Source of the DNA: Vicinamibacterales bacterium
Lineage (GTDB): Bacteria; Acidobacteriota; Vicinamibacteria; Vicinamibacterales; JAKQTR01
DNA length: 58,917 nt
Assembly: GCA_025456345.1 (NCBI GenBank)
Contig: JALOKU010000010.1
Location: 1-58,917, forward strand
Direction of reading: 5' to 3'
Shown here: piece after piece, positions 1-9,323 of the stretch
Layout: each line of letters starts with the position of its first letter
Numbering within the stretch: position 1 is the stretch's first letter
Made by a program: the position numbers and the translations under genes
Notes under the pieces: model-generated
The model's database searches: none
What the model saw: only the letters and a program-made list of their open reading frames with translations
What the model was told of the DNA's origin: nothing

Positions 1-196
1 CAGCCGGATCATCGTTGGCGGGCGGGCATGGGTATCCGGCGGGCTCGCGCTGTGGGGCGGGCTGGCCGATGCCGGGACCGTCGTCGGACGCCAGCTGCTC
101 GGCCCGCTTCCGCTCGGATTGCTGGCACTGAATCTTGCCGTCGCCCTGTGCGCGCTTGCGGCGCTGCGCCGGCTGATGGCACTGCAGGAGAACTGA
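1..196 (+). CDS. C-terminal end of a membrane protein (partial)
   Basis: The frame is open from the window edge to a TGA at 194-196. The roughly 64 visible residues are rich in Leu, Ala, Gly and Val and hold two hydrophobic stretches (WVSGGLALWGGLADAG and LPLGLLALNLAVALCALAAL), followed by a short basic/polar tail ending in QEN. This looks like the last membrane segments of an inner-membrane protein. The stop lies one base before the ATG of the next gene at 198, so the two are probably co-transcribed. No family can be assigned from this fragment. Confidence 0.55.
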   Translation, partial: SRIIVGGRAWVSGGLALWGGLADAGTVVGRQLLGPLPLGLLALNLAVALCALAALRRLMALQEN

Positions 197-197
197 C

Positions 198-1587
198 ATG
201 CGCACACCTGTCCTGGCTCTCGCGTTCCTGGCGGCCGCGGTCGGCGTCGGCCCGGTCGAGGCGCTCGCCCAGCCGGCCTTGTCCGCTCGAGGCGAGGCGG
301 CCGGACGGCCCGAGTTGCAGCAGCTGCGCCGAGTTGCAGCAGCTGCGCGAACGGGCCGAGCGGCGGTACCAGGTCATCGAGGTCCGCCGCGGCCTGATGC
401 TGATCCCGAAGTCCGAGGGAGCCCGGATCCGGACCATCGACATCAATGAAGGCCAGGTGGTCGTGGACGGCGCGCCGCTCACGGGCCGCGAATTGCGCGA
501 TCGTCTCGGCGACGACGCCGACCTGGTGGCCCAGTTGTCGTTCCTCGACGCGGCGGGGCGGCGCGCGTTCTTCGCGGGTGCCGTGGCGGCCCCAATGCCG
601 CCTGCGCCGCCTGTCGCGCCGGACGCGGCGGCGGCCGGACGCAAAGAAGAAGGCTGGAGTGAGGTGGGACGCTACCGCCACGGTGGCGCGAGGGTACGGT
701 TCGGCGGCGACGTCACGGTTGCCGAAGACGAAGCGATCGGCGACGACGTGGTGGCCATTCTCGGCTCGGCCCGGGTCGACGGACGGGTGGACGGCAACGT
801 GGTGGCCGTCGGCGGGTCTGTCCGCCTCGGACCCAAGGCCAGCGTGAGCGGCGATGTGACCGCCATTGGCGGCAGCGTCGAGCGCGCCGACGGGACCGTG
901 GTCACGGGGCAGATTAACGAGATCCGCATCGCGAAGCCGACGTTCGGCCCGCTGGTGGGCGTGCGCCCGTGGCGCGACTGGCACTGGTTCGGCGACACGG
1001 TTCGCAACCCCTTTGGAGGATCCGTCGATCTGCTGGCGACCTTCGTCAGGGTCGGGCTCGTCGGCCTGCTTGCCGCTCTGATGATCGCGGTGCTGCCGGC
1101 ACCCGTCCGGCGCGTGGCGGACCGCGTGGCGACCGAGCCGTGGCGCGCCGGGTTCGTCGGGCTCGCCGCACAGCTGCTGTTCGTGCCCCTGCTGGTCATC
1201 ACCGTGGTGGTTCTCGCCGTGTCCATCATCGGGATTCCGCTGCTGCTCCTCGTGCCCTTCGGCCTCCTGGCAGTGGCCCTGGCCCTCGTCATGGGGTTCG
1301 CCGGGTCGGCCTGCGCCGTGGGCCGGTGGATTGGCCAGCGGGCTGGCAGCGGCATGCCTGGCCTGCTCGCCCCGCTGGTGGTCGGCCTCGCCGTGGTGTT
1401 CGCGCTCACGGTGATCGCCAGGTTCCTCGGCCTGGCCGGGCTCCCCGTGGGCGTGATCCTCGGCTCGGTGCTGGCCGCCGGCTTCCTCGTCGAGTACGTG
1501 GCCTGGACCGTGGGCCTCGGCGGCGTGCTGCTCAGCCGTTTCGGCCGCCGCGACGCTCCCGCCGCCGTCCCGTTTATCCCCGTCTAG
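198..1587 (+). pseudogene. Bactofilin-like (polymer-forming) membrane protein, frameshifted by a 19-bp duplication
   Basis: The ATG at 198 opens a clear signal peptide (MRTPVLALAFLAAAVGVG...ALAQ), but this frame runs into junk and stops near 449. The rest of the protein lies in the next frame, from about 331 to the TAG at 1585-1587. It has a charged head (YQVIEVRRGLMLIPKSEG), a right-handed-helix type stretch of short repeats (DEAIGDDVVAILGSARVDG, VDGNVVAVGGSVRLG, SVSGDVTAIGGSVE) as in bactofilin/CcmA-type polymer-forming domains, and four or five C-terminal membrane helices. Removing one copy of the 19-bp repeat at 311-348 rejoins the frames into a 456-residue secreted/membrane protein. As written, the gene is broken. 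It could be a true mutation, a slippage switch or an assembly error. The family name rests on the repeat pattern only. Confidence 0.75.
311..348 (+). repeat. Exact 19-bp tandem duplication inside a coding region
   Basis: Bases 311-329 and 330-348 are identical (CGAGTTGCAGCAGCTGCGC). Nineteen is not a multiple of three, so the duplication shifts the downstream frame. With a single copy the reading goes ...PELQQLRERAERR..., joining the signal peptide to the mature domain. Confidence 0.95.
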
Positions 1588-1595
1588 CCGCCGCC

Positions 1596-1619
1596 GGGGT
1601 CAGACCCGGGTCTGACCCC
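1596..1619. repeat. 24-bp perfect palindrome (REP-like or terminator)
   Basis: The half-site GGGGTCAGACCC is followed directly by its exact reverse complement. It lies between the stop of the bactofilin-like gene and the pepA promoter. As RNA it would form a 12-bp foldback, followed by only a short T stretch (ATTTC). The half-site resembles repetitive extragenic palindromes found in many high-G+C genomes; that comparison is from memory and needs a genome-wide count. Confidence 0.7.
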
Positions 1620-1638
1620 ATTTCACCCCGGCATCGGG

Positions 1639-1651
1639 CATAATCAGGGAA
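1639..1651 (+). promoter_or_regulatory. pepA -10 box, possible leaderless start
   Basis: CATAAT at 1639-1644 ends 6 nt before the pepA ATG (1651). A transcript started from it would begin at or within a base or two of the ATG, so pepA may be translated from a leaderless mRNA. No convincing -35 box or Shine-Dalgarno sequence is seen. Confidence 0.5.
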
Positions 1652-3201
1652 TGCGCTACTCCGAACAGTCGCTTCCTGTGGGTGTTGCGTCGGGGCCGCT
1701 CCCGGCGATCGATACCGACGTGCTTGTCGTGGCCGCGTTCGAAGGCGACGCAGCCGCGTTGGGCGCCGCCTTCGACGGCGCCGCCGCGGGCCGGGTGTCT
1801 GCCGCCTTCGAGAGCCGCGAGTTCACGGGCAAGGCCGGGGCGATCTTCGTCACGCCGTTCGCGGCACCCGGCTGGCGTCCGGGCCGTCTCATGCTCGTTG
1901 GAGCCGGCAGCCGGAGCGGGTTCGACACCGCCGAACTCCGCCGCGCCGCATCGGCCGCCGCGCTGGCGTCGCGCGAGAAACGCTGGCGCCGGTTGGCATT
2001 CGTTCTGCCGGCGGTGCTGCCGCTGGCCGACGAAGCGCAGGCGGCCGCAGAGGGACTGACGCTGGCCGCGCATTACACCGGCATCTACAAGAGCGACGCC
2101 GACGCCAAGCCGATCAGCATTGAGGGTCTGATCGCGATCCCGGAGCAGACCTCTGCCGAGGCCTCCGCGTCGGCCGACCGGTCCGCGGCCCGCGGGTACA
2201 TTCTTGCCGCGTGCAGCAACCTGGCGCGCGCCCTCGCGAACGAGCCGGCCAACGTCATCACGCCGCGGGCGTTCGCGGAAATCGCGGTCCAGGTGGCCGA
2301 GGAGTCGGGGCTCAAAGCCGACGTGCTCGACGAGGACCGGCTGGCCGGGCTGAACATGGGCCTGCTGCTCGGCGTCGCGCGGGGAAGCGCGGAGCGCCCG
2401 CGCATGGTCGTGCTGCGCTACGAGCCCGCCCGCCCGGCGACCAGCGCCGTCCTGGGGCTCGTCGGCAAGGGCGTCACCTTCGACACGGGGGGCATCTCCA
2501 TCAAGCCGTCCGACCGCATGCACCTCATGAAGACCGACATGTCGGGCGGCGCCGCCGTGCTCGGCGCCATGAAGGCGATCGCCGCGCTCAAACCGGACGT
2601 GGCGGTGGTCGGGATCGTGCCGCTCGTCGAAAACATGCCCGGCGGCCGGGCGATGCGGCCCGGCGACGTGGTCCGCAGCGCGGAAGGCAAGACCGTCGAG
2701 GTCCTCGACACGGATGCGGAAGGCCGCCTCATCCTCGGCGACGCCCTGTGGTACGCGCGTCAGCTGGGCGCGACGCATCTGGTCGACGTGGCGACTCTCA
2801 CCGGCGCCATCGGGATCGCCCTCGGCCGGACCACCACGGGGCTGTTCGGGACTCCCGATTCGTGGGTCGCGCTGGTGGGGCGCACCGCCAACCGCGCGGG
2901 TGATCGCGCCTGGGCCCTGCCCCTCTTCGAGGACTACCGCGAACAGCTCCGCAGCGACATCGCCGACCTGGCGAACATCGGCGGCCGTCCGGCGGGCTCC
3001 ATCACGGCGGCGCTTTTCCTCAAGGAATTCACCGGCGGGTTGCCGTGGGCGCACCTCGACATCGCCTGGACGGCGTGGGCCGAGGAGTCGCAGCCATGGC
3101 AGCCGAAGGGGCCAACCGGCGTGGCGGTCAGGACGCTTGCGGAGCTGGCCTGCGCGTTCGAGGAATGGCCGCCGCCGGCCCAGCCGCCACCCGCCGCGTA
3201 G
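1651..3201 (+). CDS. pepA: Leucyl aminopeptidase (cytosol aminopeptidase, family M17)
   Basis: This 516-residue protein has the usual two-part M17 layout: a variable N-terminal domain to about residue 180 and a C-terminal catalytic domain. The metal-binding and catalytic signature residues are visible: K273 and D278 in VGKGVTFDTGG, D296 in MKTDMSGG, and D355, E357 and R359 in the LDTDAEGRL version of the family signature NTDAEGRL. Family members are hexameric cytoplasmic dimetal enzymes that remove N-terminal residues from peptides; some PepA proteins also bind DNA, which cannot be judged here. The gene stands alone on the plus strand, converging with the rnj-ftsK operon. The start is chosen because a -10 box sits just upstream and the N-terminus matches the family length. 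Confidence 0.95.
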   Translation: MRYSEQSLPVGVASGPLPAIDTDVLVVAAFEGDAAALGAAFDGAAAGRVSAAFESREFTGKAGAIFVTPFAAPGWRPGRLMLVGAGSRSGFDTAELRRAASAAALASREKRWRRLAFVLPAVLPLADEAQAAAEGLTLAAHYTGIYKSDADAKPISIEGLIAIPEQTSAEASASADRSAARGYILAACSNLARALANEPANVITPRAFAEIAVQVAEESGLKADVLDEDRLAGLNMGLLLGVARGSAERPRMVVLRYEPARPATSAVLGLVGKGVTFDTGGISIKPSDRMHLMKTDMSGGAAVLGAMKAIAALKPDVAVVGIVPLVENMPGGRAMRPGDVVRSAEGKTVEVLDTDAEGRLILGDALWYARQLGATHLVDVATLTGAIGIALGRTTTGLFGTPDSWVALVGRTANRAGDRAWALPLFEDYREQLRSDIADLANIGGRPAGSITAALFLKEFTGGLPWAHLDIAWTAWAEESQPWQPKGPTGVAVRTLAELACAFEEWPPPAQPPPAA

Positions 3202-3219
3202 ACTCGTCCCGAGTGCCGC

Positions 3220-3471
3220 TTACCTGGCGGGGGAGGAGAGGTCGAGCGAGGTGTGGTCGGTCGCCCCTGCCCGGTCCGACCTCTCAGCCTTCCAGCGCGA
3301 GTACGCGATGAGCAGCACGCCGACAACGCCGCCGAGGACGAACGAGCCGGCCACGATGAGCCCGGTGAGGCCAAGGGCATCGACAAGCACGTCCACGACC
3401 GTGACCTGGGGAGTCGGGTCGGAGACGACCTTCACGATGACCGGCGTGAGAGGCTGGATCCCAAACATCAT
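3220..3471 (-). CDS. Small single-span membrane protein
   Basis: An 83-residue protein with a short hydrophilic N-terminus, one long hydrophobic span (about residues 33-58, ALGLTGLIVAGSFVLGGVVG...) and a basic cytoplasmic-looking tail (YSRWKAERSDRAG). It lies 7 bp after the amidase stop on the same strand and is probably the last gene of the rnj-ftsK-amidase operon. I do not recognise a family. The membrane span and position suggest it is real. Confidence 0.6.
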   Translation of the reverse strand: MMFGIQPLTPVIVKVVSDPTPQVTVVDVLVDALGLTGLIVAGSFVLGGVVGVLLIAYSRWKAERSDRAGATDHTSLDLSSPAR

Positions 3472-3478
3472 CGTTGCG

Positions 3479-5245
3479 CTATTGTAGCCTGTCGCGCGAG
3501 TCGCCGCCGGTCATCGGCGCGCCGTCGGCGGTGTCGGTGACTGCCCGCTTCAGCGTGCGCAGGTAGCGGCGGACGCCGTCGAGCAGCGCCTCGGCGATAC
3601 GCTGCCGGTAGGCTCCGGTGCCGAGCAGCCGGCCTTCCTGCGTGTGGCTGAGGAAGGAGACCTCCACGAGCACGCTCGGCATGGACGCCCCCACCAGCAC
3701 GACGAAGGGCGCCTGCTTCACACCCAGGTCCCTGACCTGCTTGTTCGAGGCCCGCAGTTTCCGCACCATGGCGGTCTGGATGTGGCGCGCCAGGTCGCGC
3801 GACTCGTCGAGCTTGCTGTTGAGCGCAATCTGCTTCACCAGGTCGTTCAAATGACTCATCGTCAAGGTCGACGAGGCGTTCTCGCGGGCGGCGACCGCGG
3901 CCGCTTCCGGCGTCGAGGCAAAGTTGAGCAGGTAGCTTTCCACGCCGCGCGCACTGCGGTTGCGGCTGGCGTTGGCGTGGATCGAGACGAACAGGTCGGC
4001 ACCTTCGCGATTGGCGATCGCGGTGCGTTCCTGCAGGGCCACGTACTCGTCGGTACGCCGCGTGAGCACGACTTCCACGCCGGGTTCCTTCGCGAGCAGT
4101 CTCTCGAGGCGCAGCGCGATATCCAGCGTCAGGGCCGCCTCGGTGTAACCGGGCCCCTGGGCGCCGGGATCGCGCCCGCCGTGGCCCGCGTCGATGACGA
4201 TGCGTCCGACGCGCAGGCCGAGCTGCCTGGCCATCGAGAAGCCGCCGCGGCCGTTCGCCGACGGCGCCGCGGGCGCAGGGTCGGCGGCGCCCGGCGCCTT
4301 CGCGATCGGCTTCGGCGACGCCGTGACCGGAGCGGCAGCGGTGGTGCTGGCGGCGTCCGGTGACGGGCGCTCGGATGGCGGTGCCGGGGCCGGCTCGGCG
4401 GCCGCGCCGGGCGCGGCCGCGTCTCCGCAGGTGACAACCAGCCGGGGCGGCGCCGAGGCCAGCCGCGACCCGCATCGCACGCCGTCGGCCATGTCCATGA
4501 CGACGCGCGTCATGCTATTGGGATGCCGGCCGATGCGCACCTGGCGGATGGGGCCGGACTCGAACGACAGGGTGGCGTCTTTCAGCGCGTCGGTGGTCCG
4601 CGTCTTCGACAGGTCGAAGAAGATCCGGTTCGGGTTGTAGAGGTGTTCCTCCCGGTACTGGACCGGGCCGTCGAGTTCAATCTCGATGACTCCGCCGGTT
4701 GCCGTCCCGCGGCGGCGCACGTCCCGCAGGAGCACCACGCCTTGCGGGGCGGCCGCGTCGGCCGGCCGGTCGTCCGGGGCCGGTGCGGCAAGCGCCATGA
4801 TGCGGGCGGCATCGGCACGCGCCTTGGGCACGAGCGGGCTGCCCGGGTACTCCGAGGTGAGCGACATCAGCAACTGGAGCGCGGCCGCCCGGTCCCGCTC
4901 GTCGCCGTGGCGGACGAAGGCGTCGGCCGACAACTGGGCTGCGAGCCAGAGCGCGTTGTCGCAATACCCGCTCGTCGGGTACCGCAGCACGACCTGGCGG
5001 TAGGCCGCCGCCACCTGCCGCATCGCGTCGCGCGTGGGCGGAGGATTCGGCGGGGAGGCGTCCAGCGCGGCGCGAACCGCCTGTTCGCGCGTCTGGGCCG
5101 ACAGGTACAGTTCCTTCGCCGACGCCTGGGGAGCGGCCGGGGCGGGCACGGCCGCCAGCCAGACGAGGGCGAGGCCGAGGGTCACCCTGAGCGCGGCGCG
5201 AATCGCCGGGCTGACGAGGTGGCGGCGCAACCTGGGCACTCTCAT
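3479..5245 (-). CDS. N-acetylmuramoyl-L-alanine amidase with AMIN domain (AmiC-like)
   Basis: The 588-residue precursor begins with a signal sequence (residues 10-40), then a helical TPR/YbgF-like stretch (45-150, with AAAYRQVVLRYPTSGYCDNALWL), an AMIN domain (about 170-275) that in this family targets septal peptidoglycan or the Tol/Pal zone, a long Pro/Ala linker (275-340) and an Amidase_3 zinc hydrolase domain (348-570). Likely zinc/catalytic residues are H355 (IDAGHGG), E369, H423 (SIHAN) and E528 (VEVSFLS). It cleaves the amide bond between MurNAc and the stem peptide during daughter-cell separation. The ATG at 5245 is chosen because the signal peptide starts there; the frame stays open far upstream by chance. 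It follows ftsK by 5 bp, consistent with a cell-division operon. Confidence 0.92.
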   Translation of the reverse strand: MRVPRLRRHLVSPAIRAALRVTLGLALVWLAAVPAPAAPQASAKELYLSAQTREQAVRAALDASPPNPPPTRDAMRQVAAAYRQVVLRYPTSGYCDNALWLAAQLSADAFVRHGDERDRAAALQLLMSLTSEYPGSPLVPKARADAARIMALAAPAPDDRPADAAAPQGVVLLRDVRRRGTATGGVIEIELDGPVQYREEHLYNPNRIFFDLSKTRTTDALKDATLSFESGPIRQVRIGRHPNSMTRVVMDMADGVRCGSRLASAPPRLVVTCGDAAAPGAAAEPAPAPPSERPSPDAASTTAAAPVTASPKPIAKAPGAADPAPAAPSANGRGGFSMARQLGLRVGRIVIDAGHGGRDPGAQGPGYTEAALTLDIALRLERLLAKEPGVEVVLTRRTDEYVALQERTAIANREGADLFVSIHANASRNRSARGVESYLLNFASTPEAAAVAARENASSTLTMSHLNDLVKQIALNSKLDESRDLARHIQTAMVRKLRASNKQVRDLGVKQAPFVVLVGASMPSVLVEVSFLSHTQEGRLLGTGAYRQRIAEALLDGVRRYLRTLKRAVTDTADGAPMTGGDSRDRLQ

Positions 5246-5250
5246 GGCGG

Positions 5251-7611
5251 CTAACGCAGCTGCTGATCCACTTCTTCGAAATAGCCCTTGTCGACCAGGA
5301 CTTCTCTCGGCTTGCCTCCCATGGCCGCCGAGACGATGCCCTCGGCCTCCATCATGTCGACCAGGCGGGCGGCGCGGCTGAAGCCCACGCGCAGCCGGCG
5401 CTGCAAGTACGAAATCGACGCCTGGCCGGTCGACACGACGAGCCGGGCGGCCTCGTCGTAGAGGTCGTCCTTCTCGAACTCGATCGCTTCCGGGCCCTTG
5501 TCCTCGGCGGTGATCGACTCGTCGTACACCGGCTTGCCCTGCTTGCGCAGAAAGGCCGCGAGGCGGGCCGTCTCCTGCTCCGAGATGTACGGCCCGTGGA
5601 CGCGCACAAGGCGCGACGACGCCGGCGGCAGGAAGAGCATGTCGCCTTTCCCGAGCAGTTGCTCCGCGCCGTTGCCGTCCAGGATGGTGCGTGAATCCAC
5701 CTTCGACGAGACCCGGAACGACACGCGAGCCGGGAGATTGGCCTTGATGAGGCCGGTGATGACGTCCACCGACGGCCGCTGCGTGGCGAGCAGGAGGTGG
5801 ATGCCGATGGCGCGCGCCATCTGGGCCAGGCGCGCGACGGACTCCTCGACCTCGTTGCGCGCCACCATCATCAGGTCGGCGAGTTCGTCGATGACGACGA
5901 CGATGTAGGGCAGGGGCCTGGGCAGCGGCTCGTCCGAGTTCGCGGGACGCTCGAGGGCTGCCGCCCGGATGTTGCGGTTGTACTGGTCGATGTTCCGCAC
6001 GCCCTCGGCCGCCAGCGTCTTGTAGCGCTCCTCCATCTCCCGGACGGCCCACGTGAGCGCGTTGGCGGCCTGCTTCGGGTCGACGACCACCGGCGTGAGC
6101 AGGTGCGGGATCTCCTCGTACATCCCGAGCTCGAGGCGCTTGGGATCGATCATGATCAGGCGCACCTCTTCGGGCGTGGCCCGGAAGAGGATGCTGGTCA
6201 GCATGGCGTTGAGCGCCACCGACTTGCCTGTGCCCGTCGCGCCCGCGATGAGCAGGTGGGGCATCGTCGCGAGGTCCCCGAGGAACGGCTCGCCGTGGAT
6301 CGTCTTGCCCATCGCCACGGTCAGCTTCGACGGCGCCGCCTGGAACGCGTCCGACTCGAGCAGTTCGCGAAGTGAGATCGGCTCGCGGTGCTGGTTGGGA
6401 ATCTGAATGCCGACGGTCGACTTGCCGGGCGTGCGTTCGATGAGCACCGACTCGGCACGCATGGCCAGCGAGAGGTCGTCGGCCAGGCTGGTGATCTTGC
6501 TGTACTTGACGCCGGCCTCCGGCTTGAATTCGAACGTGGTCACGACCGGACCGGGGTGAATCTGGACGACGGACCCGGCAACCGCGAACTCGCGGCACTT
6601 CTCCTCGAGCAGCCGCGCGGACTCCATCAGTTCGCGTTCGTCGATCTTCCGCTCGGTGCGCGGGGCGTCCAGCAGCGTGACAGGCGGGAAGGCGAACCCG
6701 CCGCGCTTCTTCTCGGCTGGCGACCGGCTGCCGCCGTTGGCCGGCGTCGGCGTGACGGGCGCCGACACCTTGATGGCCGGGTCCTTGCTCCGGCTCATCC
6801 AGCCCGACCCGTTTCCCGCGGCCGCCTTCTCGGGCTGGCCCGCCTTCGGGGCGGCGGCGCGCGCCGGCGGACCGGCCTGAGGCCGGAGGTCCAGGTCGAG
6901 GTCCGGCGCCGCGGGCGGCACGACAGGCTTCGCCGCCCTGGCCACGTCCGCCTGCGCGGCCGCCCGCCTGGCGTGCTTCGACACGATGTCGCGGCGCTGG
7001 CGGTCCCGCCGGCGTTCTTCGCGCCAGTTCCAGAACGCGGCGACGCGCGACGACACGCGTTCCCGCAGCCAGCCCGTGACGGCGGCGAAGACCCGGCCGA
7101 ACGAGAACTGCGTCGTGAGGATCAGGCTGAGGCCGAGGGCCGTGAGGATGATGATGAGCGATCCGGTGCGGTTGAACGAGGCCGTCAGCGCGCCCGCCAG
7201 CTGATCCCCGACCCAGCCGCCGGGTTCGAAGGAGGACCCGGTCACCCGCGCGGCCGCCAGGGCGAGGGCCAGGAACGACGCCGTCGAGGCGAGCAGCAGG
7301 ACCACGCCGACGATCTTCGTGTAGAGCGCGTCGATCGGCGTGCACCAGAACCGGTACCAGCCGACGATGGCGGCGAGCACCGGGAACAGGTACGCAGCGT
7401 AGCCCAGCACCTGGTGCGAGAGCTCCGCGACGAACGCCCCGGCGCGCCCCGCCAGGTTCGTGGCCGGCTGCGCCGCCCCGGTATTGAAGAACCACGCCGG
7501 GTCGGCCGGGTTGTAGGTCGCGAGGGCGATGAGCCACAGCAGCGCGACGGCGAACGAGAGCACGCCGACGAACTCGCTGATGCGGCGCGACAGGGCAGAG
7601 GAAGCGCTCAC
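5251..7611 (-). CDS. ftsK: DNA translocase FtsK/SpoIIIE
   Basis: A 786-residue FtsK with four or five N-terminal membrane helices (residues about 12-180), a short Ala/Pro-rich linker (about 205-290), the alpha/beta motor with Walker A GATGTGKS (about 456-463) and Walker B VIDELAD (about 572-578), and a C-terminal gamma winged-helix (about 725-786, SYLQRRLRVGFSRAARLVDMM) that in the family reads KOPS and contacts XerD. It pumps chromosome termini through the closing septum. The linker is short compared with E. coli FtsK, closer to SpoIIIE. The start is GTG, 3 bp after the rnj stop, so the two are probably coupled; the amidase follows directly. Confidence 0.95.
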   Translation of the reverse strand: MSASSALSRRISEFVGVLSFAVALLWLIALATYNPADPAWFFNTGAAQPATNLAGRAGAFVAELSHQVLGYAAYLFPVLAAIVGWYRFWCTPIDALYTKIVGVVLLLASTASFLALALAAARVTGSSFEPGGWVGDQLAGALTASFNRTGSLIIILTALGLSLILTTQFSFGRVFAAVTGWLRERVSSRVAAFWNWREERRRDRQRRDIVSKHARRAAAQADVARAAKPVVPPAAPDLDLDLRPQAGPPARAAAPKAGQPEKAAAGNGSGWMSRSKDPAIKVSAPVTPTPANGGSRSPAEKKRGGFAFPPVTLLDAPRTERKIDERELMESARLLEEKCREFAVAGSVVQIHPGPVVTTFEFKPEAGVKYSKITSLADDLSLAMRAESVLIERTPGKSTVGIQIPNQHREPISLRELLESDAFQAAPSKLTVAMGKTIHGEPFLGDLATMPHLLIAGATGTGKSVALNAMLTSILFRATPEEVRLIMIDPKRLELGMYEEIPHLLTPVVVDPKQAANALTWAVREMEERYKTLAAEGVRNIDQYNRNIRAAALERPANSDEPLPRPLPYIVVVIDELADLMMVARNEVEESVARLAQMARAIGIHLLLATQRPSVDVITGLIKANLPARVSFRVSSKVDSRTILDGNGAEQLLGKGDMLFLPPASSRLVRVHGPYISEQETARLAAFLRKQGKPVYDESITAEDKGPEAIEFEKDDLYDEAARLVVSTGQASISYLQRRLRVGFSRAARLVDMMEAEGIVSAAMGGKPREVLVDKGYFEEVDQQLR

Positions 7612-7614
7612 CGA

Positions 7615-9312
7615 TCAGATCTCCATGATCACGGGCAGCACGAGGGGCCGTTGCCCGGCGCGCTTCCGGAAGTAGCGACGCAGCTCGACGCTGATCTTGT
7701 CTCGCATCATCCCGTAGTCGGTCCGCTCCTCGAGGCTCGCCGACTCGAGCAGGTCGGCGATGAGGCGCGCCGCGCCGGGAATGGGGCTCTCGGCGCCCTG
7801 CTCGACGACCAGGCCGCGCGTGATGATGTCCGGCACGCCTTCGACCGTGCCCGTCTGCTTGTTGATCGCGAGAACGGGGACGACGAGGCCGTCCTCGGCA
7901 AGGTGGCGCCGGTCGCGCAGCACCTCGTCGCCGATGCCGGTGACCGACGTGCCGTCGATCAGGACCCGGCCGGCGGGCACCTTGTCGGCAATCCATCCGC
8001 CGTCGCGGTCGAAGTGCAGCACGTCGCCGTTCTCGGCCACCAGCACCTCGACCCGGTTGGGCAGGTTGCGCGTGAGGCGCTCGCCGATGCGCGCATGCCG
8101 GGCCCGCTGCCGGAACGACCCGTGGATCGGGATGAAGCAGCGCGGCCGCACGAGCGAGAGCAGCAGCTTCAGCTCCTCCTCGCTCCCGTGGCCGGAGACG
8201 TGGACGTGCTTGGTCCCCTCGTTGATGATGTCGGCGCCCCGCCTGGCGATGTGGTTGACCACGCGGTCGATCGAGCGCTCGTTGCCCGGGATCTCGCGGG
8301 CCGAGAACACCACGACGTCGTCGGGCGCCAGCGCCACGTGGCGGTGATCGTTGATGGCGATCCGCGAGAGCGCGGACATCGGCTCGCCCTGGCTCCCGGT
8401 GACGAGGCAGACGACGTCCGAAGGCGGATGCGACTTGATCTCCGACTCGCGGATGACCAGCCCCGCGGGGACCTTCAGGTAGCCGAGGCGCTGGGCCAGC
8501 TGCGACGAGTCGACCATCCCGCGTCCGACAAACGCGACCTTGCGGCCGAACTGGGCCGCCATGTTCACCAGGATCTGCAGCCGGTAGACGCTCGTGGCGA
8601 ACGAGGTGACGACCACTTTGCCGCGCGTGCTCGCGAAGATCTCCTCGAAGGCCGGCACCACGTCGATCTCGGATCCGGTGAACCCGGGCCGTTCGATGTT
8701 CGTGCTGTCGGAAAAGAGCGCGAGCACGCCTTCGCCACCCAGCTCCGAGAAGCGGTGGAAGTCGAAGTGCTCCGCGTCGAGCGGCGTCTGGTCCACCTTG
8801 AAATCGCCCGTGTGGACGATCACGCCGACCGGGGTGTGGATGGCCACGGCCACGCAATCCGGCATGCTGTGGGTGACCCGCAGGAACTCCACCGTGAGGT
8901 CGCCCACGACGAACCGGTCGCGCGGCCGGACCGGCACGAGGCGGTCGGCTGCCTCGATGCCGTGCTCGGCGAGCTTGGCCTCGACCAGGGCGAGCGTCAT
9001 CGGGGTCCCGTAGATGGGGCCGCCGAACTGCTTCACGACGTAGGGCACGGCGCCGATGTGGTCTTCGTGCCCGTGCGTCAGCACGAGCGCCTTCGTGTTC
9101 GCCGCGCGCTCGAACAGGTAGGTGAAGTCCGGGACGATCAGATCGATGCCGAGCAGTTCGGGCTCCGGGAACATCGAGCCCGCGTCGATCGCGATCAGGG
9201 TGTCGGCGTAGGAGACCGCCATCGAGTTCAGGCCGAACTCGCCGAGCCCGCCGAGGGGGACCACTTCGAGGAGGGGCTGGTTGGAAGCAGGATCCGCCTG
9301 GTGCACGGACAT
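7615..9312 (-). CDS. rnj: Ribonuclease J
   Basis: A 565-residue metallo-beta-lactamase/beta-CASP nuclease. The HxHxDH metal motif is present at residues 80-85 (THGHEDHIG), followed by the beta-CASP insert, a late HGS-type motif (PIHGSFRQRARH) and a C-terminal domain. RNase J does 5'-to-3' exo- and endonucleolytic RNA decay and maturation in bacteria that lack or supplement RNase E. The ATG at 9312 is chosen because the conserved N-terminus (LLEVVPLGGLGEFGLNSM) follows and a GAGGG ribosome site lies 5 bp upstream; the longer open frame reads through structured leader sequence. First gene of an operon with ftsK and the amidase. Confidence 0.94.
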   Translation of the reverse strand: MSVHQADPASNQPLLEVVPLGGLGEFGLNSMAVSYADTLIAIDAGSMFPEPELLGIDLIVPDFTYLFERAANTKALVLTHGHEDHIGAVPYVVKQFGGPIYGTPMTLALVEAKLAEHGIEAADRLVPVRPRDRFVVGDLTVEFLRVTHSMPDCVAVAIHTPVGVIVHTGDFKVDQTPLDAEHFDFHRFSELGGEGVLALFSDSTNIERPGFTGSEIDVVPAFEEIFASTRGKVVVTSFATSVYRLQILVNMAAQFGRKVAFVGRGMVDSSQLAQRLGYLKVPAGLVIRESEIKSHPPSDVVCLVTGSQGEPMSALSRIAINDHRHVALAPDDVVVFSAREIPGNERSIDRVVNHIARRGADIINEGTKHVHVSGHGSEEELKLLLSLVRPRCFIPIHGSFRQRARHARIGERLTRNLPNRVEVLVAENGDVLHFDRDGGWIADKVPAGRVLIDGTSVTGIGDEVLRDRRHLAEDGLVVPVLAINKQTGTVEGVPDIITRGLVVEQGAESPIPGAARLIADLLESASLEERTDYGMMRDKISVELRRYFRKRAGQRPLVLPVIMEI

Positions 9313-9323
9313 CGGTGCCCTCG

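Noticed and set aside
3479-8857. A 1792-codon minus-strand frame running through the amidase, ftsK and rnj regions
   Set aside because: Only its last 588 codons encode a recognisable protein. The rest is Arg/Pro/Gly-rich shadow of ftsK and rnj in another frame, a common artefact of high G+C.
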